Source of the DNA: Candidatus Hydrogenedens sp.
Lineage (GTDB): Bacteria > Hydrogenedentota > Hydrogenedentia > Hydrogenedentales > JAEUWI01
Assembly: GCA_016125095.1 (NCBI GenBank)
Contig: WGMK01000004.1
Span: 1 to 63,059, forward strand
Direction of reading: 5' to 3'
DNA length: 63,059 nucleotides
Shown: positions 57,818 through 63,059 of the stretch, one piece after another
Position numbering within the stretch: the stretch's first letter is position 1
How the letters are laid out: each line of letters opens with the position of its first letter
Translations under genes and position numbers: made by a program
The notes under the pieces: generated by a model
Databases searched by the model: none
What the model saw: the letters and a program-made list of their open reading frames with translations, nothing else
What the model was told of the DNA's origin: nothing

Positions 57818-58921
57818 ATGGTAAAAAGTCTTCATGGGTTAGCCTTGTGGTTGGGGTCAATACATGCGGATTTTCGCATAATGGATGCTGCAATCAAGCA
57901 GACGTCCGACATCGCGACATTCCTGTCGGTTGGGTTGCTGACACTTTTCCACCCGGAAGTGAACCGGAAAAGTGATCGGCGATACAAGTCGACCGTGCGC
58001 GGATGGCGCGAGGGCAGCTACATCCTGATGGATCGCCCGCGCGTGGATACCGGCGCCTATCTCATGCTCCGGGATGGGCAGGACTGCCTCATCCGCTACA
58101 CGCTGGAAGGCAAGGCCTGCGGGTTTGTGGCGCGTATCCTCGATTTCGAGATGAGCCGTTCGAATGCCTCCATGCGCCTGCGCTGGCCCGAGGGCGTCCA
58201 GTACACCTACTTCCGCCGGGGCGAGCGCGTCAAGTGCGAACTCTTCTGCGAAGTCCGGACCGACAAGGGGCAGCGCCTGAATGCGGTCATTGCCGACATG
58301 AGCCACGGCGGATGCGGCCTCCGGCTCGATAGTCCGCTCGATGCCAACAGCAAGCTCGCCTTGGTGTTCGATTTGCCCGACGGCACCCAGGTCGAGGGCC
58401 TCGATGCCGTCGCGTGCAGCGTGCGCCGGGACAACGACAAATACTTCGCCGGACTCCGGTTCGAGGAAACGGCGACCGCGGCAAAGAACGACGTGGCCTT
58501 CTTCGTGTCGAGCCGTCTGGCCATCATGCGTGGCGAGGCGGAAGCGGAGCAAGGCTCGAGCGTGCTGGTTATCGACGAGGATGCGGCCATGGTCGCCACT
58601 ATCGCCAAGACCCTCTCGCGAAAGGGCGTTCAATGCGTCGCCGCATCGCACGTGGTGGATGCCTTCCACCGGCTCCGCGCCGTGCGCCCGAAGGGTATCG
58701 CCATTAACTTCGATTTCCGGGAACTCGCGGCCGCGGAGTTGATCCGGCTCTTGAAGGCGGCAGGCCTGAGCGACGATGTTCCGGTGCTCCTGTACGGCGG
58801 CACGGGCGACAACCTCGCCGACCGCGCCAAAGCGGCGGGGGCCACTGAATTCGTTGCGCCCTGCCCGACGCTTGGTCCCGACGTCGCCTTCTACCTCGCG
58901 AAACAACTCGCCGAGAAGTAG
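57818..58921 (+). CDS. PilZ protein with C-terminal pseudo-receiver
   Basis: 367 aa from ATG 57818; ATG 57881 (residue 22) is an equally possible start. An N-terminal YcgR-like domain (about 45-130) is followed by a PilZ domain (about 130-240). The PilZ domain has FRRGERVKCEL in place of the usual RxxxR line and the second motif DMSHGGCGL (matches DxSxxG). Residues about 248-365 have a receiver fold (SVLVIDEDAAMVATIAKTL), but the phosphoacceptor strand reads GIAINFDFREL and the conserved Lys segment reads EFVAPCP. The phosphorylation site therefore looks lost. It would respond to c-di-GMP with a non-phosphorylated receiver as an interaction module. Confidence 0.78.
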   Translation: MVKSLHGLALWLGSIHADFRIMDAAIKQTSDIATFLSVGLLTLFHPEVNRKSDRRYKSTVRGWREGSYILMDRPRVDTGAYLMLRDGQDCLIRYTLEGKACGFVARILDFEMSRSNASMRLRWPEGVQYTYFRRGERVKCELFCEVRTDKGQRLNAVIADMSHGGCGLRLDSPLDANSKLALVFDLPDGTQVEGLDAVACSVRRDNDKYFAGLRFEETATAAKNDVAFFVSSRLAIMRGEAEAEQGSSVLVIDEDAAMVATIAKTLSRKGVQCVAASHVVDAFHRLRAVRPKGIAINFDFRELAAAELIRLLKAAGLSDDVPVLLYGGTGDNLADRAKAAGATEFVAPCPTLGPDVAFYLAKQLAEK

Positions 58922-58951
58922 TTCCCCCGATCCTTCGACGGGTGCCGGGTC

Positions 58952-61900
58952 CTAGGGCGCCAGACAGAAATTGTCTTCCGAAGCGCCTTGGCAGTAGGTG
59001 TAGCTGTTCGTGTTGAACACCTGCACCATGCGCAGCAGCTCGCCCAGGCTCAGCCGGAAATCCGCCGGGGCCTCATAGTCTGCGGCGTGGGGGAAGCACT
59101 TGTGTATTGGCGCGCCCTTTACCGCCGCCACACGGTAGCCGTCCTCGGTGGCGCTGGCCGACGACGCGCAGTCGTAGCCTTGCGCCGCGTTGTAAAGCTG
59201 AATGACCCGCAGCAATTCCGCAAGGACGATGCGCTTGTCCCCGTTGACGTCCGCATGGTGCAGAATGCCGGGACCGGCTGCGGCGAGCAATTCCGCCACC
59301 GTAAGCTCGAAATCGCCGTTCGTGTCCATCGGCTGGTAGACGCCTGCATTCACCGCACTCACGGCCGCCTGGGCCTCCGCAGGGTTCAATGAGCCATTAC
59401 CCGAAGTGTCGGCCTGTTGGAACACGGCGAGAAGCGCCGCAGCCTGCGCGTTCGGCACGAAGGTGCCGGTCGTCGCAAGGCAGAGATCGTCCACCCAGAG
59501 GTTGGTGTTCTGGCCCGTCTGGCCGGGGTCGGTCGTGGCGGAAATCGTCAGCACGTGCGATTGCCCGTCCGCGTAGCGGCTCAGGTCCGCCGAATACAGG
59601 CGATAGTTGCTCGTGACGCGCGCATTGCCGCTGGAGAACGCGACGCGTGTATCTCCATCGACGGCAATCGACAGCGCGAACGGCACTTGCGCCCGCTCGA
59701 CGCGCAGGTAGAATTGCAGTTCGAGCTCTGCCGCCTGCGGAAACACGAGCGTCTGAGAGGCCGAGGCCGATTCCGCCTTGCCGTCGGCCCCGCCAAACCA
59801 AAGCCAACGATTGCCGGAGCGCGGCTGTCCGCTCGAGCAGCTTGTGCGGCTGCAATTTGGGGCGCCGAAATTGCTCGACGTATATATCCACGGCGAAGTG
59901 CCGCTCTCCAGCTCGAAGCCCGGGTCGAGCACGATCGTGTCGTCGCAGGTGAAGGCCTCGCCCTCGGTTGCCCCGTCCCCTTCGGGCGTAACCTCGGCCT
60001 CGCCTTCCGCTACCACGTCGCATCCCGGCGCCGCAGCGGAAAGGGTATAGCTGCCGCTGTCGTTCTGGTAGCCATCGACGATGATGAAGTAGGGCGTCCC
60101 CGGCTCTGCATCGAAACTGACCACCTCGATGCCGCCGGTCCCGTTCAGGTCGGACATGCCGACGCAAGTGGCATCGACCGCCCCGCAGTCCCGTACGACA
60201 TAGAGCGCCAGGTCCGCCCCGCTGGTCGGGCCCAGCTCGAGCATCACGTTGCAGGCGCTTGTTACGGTGTATTGGTACGCGACATCCGGTCCCAGGCCGG
60301 TTTCGCTATATCCGCTGGAACAGGCGCCGGCTTCGTCGGGCAGGAAATCGTCGGTACCGCCCTCGGTGGTTCCATTCACCGAGAATTCGTTGGCCAATGG
60401 CGTAGCCGACTCGCATTTCGTAGGCGGCGTATCGGCAGTGAAGCTGAATCCGGGCGAGAATGCGCCCTGACCGCAGGCGTTCGCGGCGGCGATCCGCCAA
60501 TGATACGTAGCCCCCGATTCTGGCGGAGCGAAGTCGAACTCGGTTGCGGTCGCGGCAGTGTTGACCAGCAAGGATGCGAAGTCGGCGCGGCTCGACACCT
60601 GCAGCTGGTATGCCGAGGCCCCTTCGACGGCGGCCCAGTCGATTGGGACGACGATACGTCCGGCCAGGGGTTCTCCGTCGGCCGGTGCTAACTGTGTCGG
60701 GGGGAGCGGCGGTCCGTCCTGGACGGTCAAGGTAAACGTCAACGTATCGTCGTCTACCCCGGCGGCGTCGCCCCGAATCGTTATCGGATAGGTGCCCGCC
60801 AAGGCAGCAGGACCTGCGGATATGGTCAACGGTACCGTCGCCGGGGGCGTGGCGCTATTGCTTTCGAGGACCACCGAAACGCCTGTCGGCAAGGGATTCT
60901 GCACGGTCAGCGAAACAGGAGCCGCGAATTCGAGCTGGCTCTTCAGACTGACGCTCAGCCCCGTCGATGTTTGCGATACGCAAAGCTTCGGGGCCAGTGA
61001 CGCCGAATAGAGCGAAAAGCCAGGACCGCTGAGTTCGTTGTCCACCGTGCCGGAGAATACGTTCAATTCCGCCGCATCTTCCGCTGAGGGCTTCCGGTTG
61101 TCGGTCCATATACCCACGACGTCGTCCATGTCCACATCGAGGCCATTGTAGTCGCCGTATTCGAAGTCGTCCTCAATCTTCTCGGACTGCGCGGAGGTCA
61201 TGCGCTCGGGGGCCGAAAAGCTCTCGCCGCCGTCATTCGAGTTGGCGTAGTACACGTCGGTCTTAAGGCGCGAGGGATCCCGGCGGGTGTCGTAGAAAAT
61301 GACGTGTACATTGCCGACTGCATCGACTTCCAGCCAGGGATGAAAGCGGTCGACCGTTGTCGCGTCGGCGGTCTCGTGCGGGATGCGCGTGTTCCAGGTG
61401 TCGCCGCCATCGCGGCTGTATGCGAACACCACCCGGCCGTGGTTGTCGTATTTGTAGGCCTGTTCCGGGCCGGTCGTATCGGTCCAACAGGCGTAAACCG
61501 AGCCGAAGAAGGGGCTGTCCGGATTGGTATCGGCCGCACACGACACGTAGATGAACGCGCGGCGCCGGTCGATGGCGGGCAGCGCGAAGTCGTACCCGTC
61601 CTCGGTGTCGGCCACTTTGACCACAGGCGCAAAGGTGGCGCCGCCGTCCGTGGACCGCGCCAGCCAAATGGCTTGGCTCGCGGTTCCCGGCCAGAAGTAG
61701 TAAATCGTTCCGTCGGCCGTCGTCGTGATGTCGCTGCCGATACCCACGGGACTTGCATCGAAGTTGATCACAGGGTCGAAGGTGACGCCGCGGTCGCGCG
61801 AACGCGCGAACCGCATCCGGTTGCTCTCGTGCCAGGTCAGATAAACGTAGTCCTTGTACGGGCTGGCCTCGCTGTGGTCGACGTGGAGGTATTCCTTGTC

Positions 61901-62758
61901 GCCGCCGTCCGTCGTCAACTGAACCCGCCCGCCCCAGGTCTTGCCGCCGTCGATGCTTCGATAGAACCAGATGCCGCAACCGGCGGAATCGCAGTCGCCC
62001 AGGGTCGCCGTATACGCGACCGTGCCGTCGCTCGAGTGGTCCACGGTCGGGTCGCAGCAGGTATTGCCGCTCAGGTCGGTGGCGGCCACCCAGGTCGCCC
62101 CGCGGTCTTCGGAGTAATACATCTCCTGCGAGCCAAACGCCCCGTTTACGCCCGCAATAGCCCAGCCTGCGTAAGGGCCGGTTTCTGCGGGGTTTAGCGC
62201 TACTGCCGATTCCGCCGCGCCGGTTACGGCATTCACCGGGCCCTCGTTAGTCAGGAGCAGTTCCTTGAGCTCCTTGATGGGTTCCCGAAGCTTGGAACCG
62301 AGTTGTTCCCAGCCATCGAGCTTTTCCAGCGCCGATACGGCCGCGTCGCGGTCTTCCGCCCACGTGCGCTGCAACTCCATGAGCTGAAGTTTGGTGTAGC
62401 CCTCGACGCGGCCGTCGCGCATATAGCCGCCGTAAAGCTGTTTGAATATTTGCCAAGCGGTCCGCGGGTATTGCGCGGGGCCCTCGCGCAGCATGTCGGG
62501 CCAGTGCTTGCGCAGCTCCACCCGGAAAAACAGCGGCGTGCGGTCCTGCAGTTCGTCTTCGTTCGGCGCAAGCCACTCGAGGTCCTCTGAGTTCAGCTTG
62601 TAATTCCGGTCGTCCCAGGGGCCGTATTTCACGAGCGACTTGTAATCGACGCGCTTGTCGATGCCCTTGGCGTTGTCCACCGCCACATCCTCGTCCGACA
62701 GGGCCGGCCCCGCGAAAAGGCATACGAATACGGCGAAGCTTGCGGATACCAGGCGCAT
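58952..62758 (-). CDS. Large secreted sialidase-fold (BNR) protein with Fn3/PPC domains and shared C-terminal module
   Basis: 1268 aa from ATG 62758 (AAGGGAG upstream; an ATG 12 codons earlier lacks this). Signal peptide LVSASFAVFVCLFAGPALS. A helical region (about 30-180) is followed by six Asp-box repeats (SEDRGATW, SIDGGKTW, SRDRGVTF, STDGGATF, SRDGGDTW, SNDGGESF), as in six-bladed sialidase propellers. Then come Ig-like and fibronectin-III-like domains (TQLAPADGEPLAGRI), a PPC-type domain, a Glu/Gly linker and a jelly-roll-like domain. The end has EF-hand loops (DTSGNGSLNPAEA, DTNGDFELTVAEL, DVNGDKRIVLAEL) with the paired ELLRxxQxxN module. Catalytic sialidase residues could not be confirmed. 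Probably extracellular, acting on or binding glycans or proteins. Confidence 0.82.
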   Translation of the reverse strand: MRLVSASFAVFVCLFAGPALSDEDVAVDNAKGIDKRVDYKSLVKYGPWDDRNYKLNSEDLEWLAPNEDELQDRTPLFFRVELRKHWPDMLREGPAQYPRTAWQIFKQLYGGYMRDGRVEGYTKLQLMELQRTWAEDRDAAVSALEKLDGWEQLGSKLREPIKELKELLLTNEGPVNAVTGAAESAVALNPAETGPYAGWAIAGVNGAFGSQEMYYSEDRGATWVAATDLSGNTCCDPTVDHSSDGTVAYTATLGDCDSAGCGIWFYRSIDGGKTWGGRVQLTTDGGDKEYLHVDHSEASPYKDYVYLTWHESNRMRFARSRDRGVTFDPVINFDASPVGIGSDITTTADGTIYYFWPGTASQAIWLARSTDGGATFAPVVKVADTEDGYDFALPAIDRRRAFIYVSCAADTNPDSPFFGSVYACWTDTTGPEQAYKYDNHGRVVFAYSRDGGDTWNTRIPHETADATTVDRFHPWLEVDAVGNVHVIFYDTRRDPSRLKTDVYYANSNDGGESFSAPERMTSAQSEKIEDDFEYGDYNGLDVDMDDVVGIWTDNRKPSAEDAAELNVFSGTVDNELSGPGFSLYSASLAPKLCVSQTSTGLSVSLKSQLEFAAPVSLTVQNPLPTGVSVVLESNSATPPATVPLTISAGPAALAGTYPITIRGDAAGVDDDTLTFTLTVQDGPPLPPTQLAPADGEPLAGRIVVPIDWAAVEGASAYQLQVSSRADFASLLVNTAATATEFDFAPPESGATYHWRIAAANACGQGAFSPGFSFTADTPPTKCESATPLANEFSVNGTTEGGTDDFLPDEAGACSSGYSETGLGPDVAYQYTVTSACNVMLELGPTSGADLALYVVRDCGAVDATCVGMSDLNGTGGIEVVSFDAEPGTPYFIIVDGYQNDSGSYTLSAAAPGCDVVAEGEAEVTPEGDGATEGEAFTCDDTIVLDPGFELESGTSPWIYTSSNFGAPNCSRTSCSSGQPRSGNRWLWFGGADGKAESASASQTLVFPQAAELELQFYLRVERAQVPFALSIAVDGDTRVAFSSGNARVTSNYRLYSADLSRYADGQSHVLTISATTDPGQTGQNTNLWVDDLCLATTGTFVPNAQAAALLAVFQQADTSGNGSLNPAEAQAAVSAVNAGVYQPMDTNGDFELTVAELLAAAGPGILHHADVNGDKRIVLAELLRVIQLYNAAQGYDCASSASATEDGYRVAAVKGAPIHKCFPHAADYEAPADFRLSLGELLRMVQVFNTNSYTYCQGASEDNFCLAP

Positions 62759-62921
62759 ACAAAAACTCCCTTGCCCCATGGATACAAAACGCACCCGGCA
62801 TCGGCCGGATTCGCGCGGGCGAGTGTATCACAAGGCGCAATCGGGCAGGGGATCCGCCGGATTCGGTGCCATACCATCCATCTTTGGGTATACATATATT
62901 CAGTATAAACTAAATAACAAG
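62759..62921. other. Intergenic region between the sialidase-fold gene and the right IS30 copy
   Basis: 163 bp. The part next to the IS is AT-rich (62880-62920, including TATACATATATT), in contrast to the surroundings, and may be the promoter region of the leftward gene or a preferred insertion site. A TGGCACC on the minus strand lacks a -12 GC, so it is not a sigma-54 promoter. Confidence 0.4.
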
Positions 62922-62946
62922 GCAGATTCAAACACTAAGTGCAACA
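62922..62946. repeat. IS30 left inverted repeat
   Basis: 25 bp with identical outer ten bases (GCAGATTCAA) and inner seven (TGCAACA) to the reverse complement of the right repeat at 114-138. Confidence 0.82.
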
Positions 62947-62991
62947 GGCGGTCCTGTGCTTCGGTTCAGGTCTTGATGGTGTAGAGGACAC

Positions 62992-63053
62992 CGCGGGGCC
63001 TTGCGGTAAGATGAGGTTTCTTGAGTACTTCAACTTACGCAGGAGACCCCGCG
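62992..63053 (+). promoter_or_regulatory. Fold-back structure over the IS30 transposase ribosome site
   Basis: CGCGGGG (62992-62998) pairs with CCCCGCG (63047-63053). Inside it, TGCGGTAAG (63002-63010) pairs with CTTACGCA (63034-63041) with one bulged G. The AGGAG before ATG 63054 lies in the 3' arm, so a transcript entering from outside the element would hide its own ribosome site. Confidence 0.5.
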
Positions 63054-63059
63054 ATGCCT
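63054..63059 (+). CDS. IS30 transposase start, first two codons only
   Basis: ATG CCT at the very end of the window, with AGGAG at 63041-63045. Assigned to the transposase by its position behind the left inverted repeat. Confidence 0.6.

Larger units (their letters stand above)
62922..63059 (+). mobile_element. IS30-family insertion sequence, 5' end only
   Basis: Begins with the left inverted repeat (62922-62946; 21 of 25 bases complementary to the right repeat at 114-138). A leader of about 107 nt and the ATG of the transposase (63054) follow, and the window then ends. Same orientation as the fragment at 1-138. Confidence 0.82.

Noticed and set aside
62840..62880. TGGCACCGAATCC on the minus strand as a third type of sigma-54 promoter, upstream of the sialidase-fold gene
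   Set aside because: At the required spacing the -12 reads GG rather than GC and there is no TTGC.

Overview
The window is GC-rich, densely coded bacterial chromosome, probably from an uncultured, Gram-negative-type lineage. Evidence for that is an outer-membrane porin, lipoproteins and Tat/Sec exports. Three large secreted proteins end in the same paired 'ELLRxIQxYN ... C ... (T/S)EDxY' module, and two carry Glu/Gly-rich linkers. From memory these two traits together suggest Candidatus Hydrogenedentes (Hydrogenedentota); this is an inference, not a database result. No rRNA, tRNA or CRISPR array was recognised.

Ends. Both ends lie in an IS30-family element in the same (+) orientation. Bases 1-138 are the 3' end (transposase C-terminus plus right inverted repeat). 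Bases 62922-63059 are the 5' end (left inverted repeat, leader and the first two transposase codons). Each end holds exactly 138 nt of the element, so the window probably stops at a dispersed repeat. The left copy sits inside a hybrid histidine kinase and has removed all but the end of its ATPase domain and its receiver domain.

1-20 kb, signalling. A kinase remnant and a sigma-54 activator (+) converge on an operon for a kinase-receiver hybrid and an HD-GYP response regulator (-). A 419-bp divergent region (4451-4869) holds a good sigma-54 promoter on each strand. Each promoter has one ATGAC-N4-GTCAT-type dyad about 90 bp upstream of its -24 GG. The rightward promoter leads into a long collinear operon: 35-aa peptide, OprB-like porin, MCP, CheB, CheR, CheY, CheA, CheW, CheX-like, CheY, and a periplasmic-binding/PAS kinase. 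No flagellar or pilus genes are present. A second large receiver/GAF/PAS kinase converges on the end of this operon.

20-34 kb, accessory genes. A secreted parallel beta-helix protein and a 1302-aa repeat (beta-propeller-like) protein are followed by a Tat-exported gamma-glutamyltransferase, a secreted protein with a C-terminal sorting-type anchor, a thioredoxin-like [2Fe-2S] ferredoxin and a sulfotransferase. A ParD antitoxin comes next, with a ParE toxin cut to 29 codons, and then a DUF5009-type membrane acyltransferase.

34-46 kb, ATP-grasp/alpha-E/transglutaminase cluster. Two divergent operons carry two sets of circularly permuted ATP-grasp, alpha-E and transglutaminase-like proteins. The leftward set also has a DUF2126 domain. 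They are driven by a back-to-back pair of sigma-54 promoters (40244-40316). A methyltransferase/D-Ala-D-Ala-ligase-type ATP-grasp fusion converges on the rightward operon. This is the most likely under-described system in the window: a sigma-54-controlled peptide-ligating or peptide-modifying pathway of unknown product.

46-63 kb. A small lipoprotein and a receiver-PAS-GGDEF cyclase are followed by a sugar-phosphate-isomerase-like protein, PdxH, a LarA-like racemase, a membrane protein, a membrane PilZ protein, a secreted protein with the shared C-terminal module and an acyl-CoA dehydrogenase. Then come a sugar-type ABC importer (binding lipoprotein plus two permeases, no ATPase), a PilZ/pseudo-receiver protein, and a 1268-aa secreted sialidase-fold protein with the shared module. 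C-di-GMP proteins (HD-GYP, GGDEF, two PilZ) are spread through the window, so chemosensing, c-di-GMP and sigma-54 control probably intersect here.
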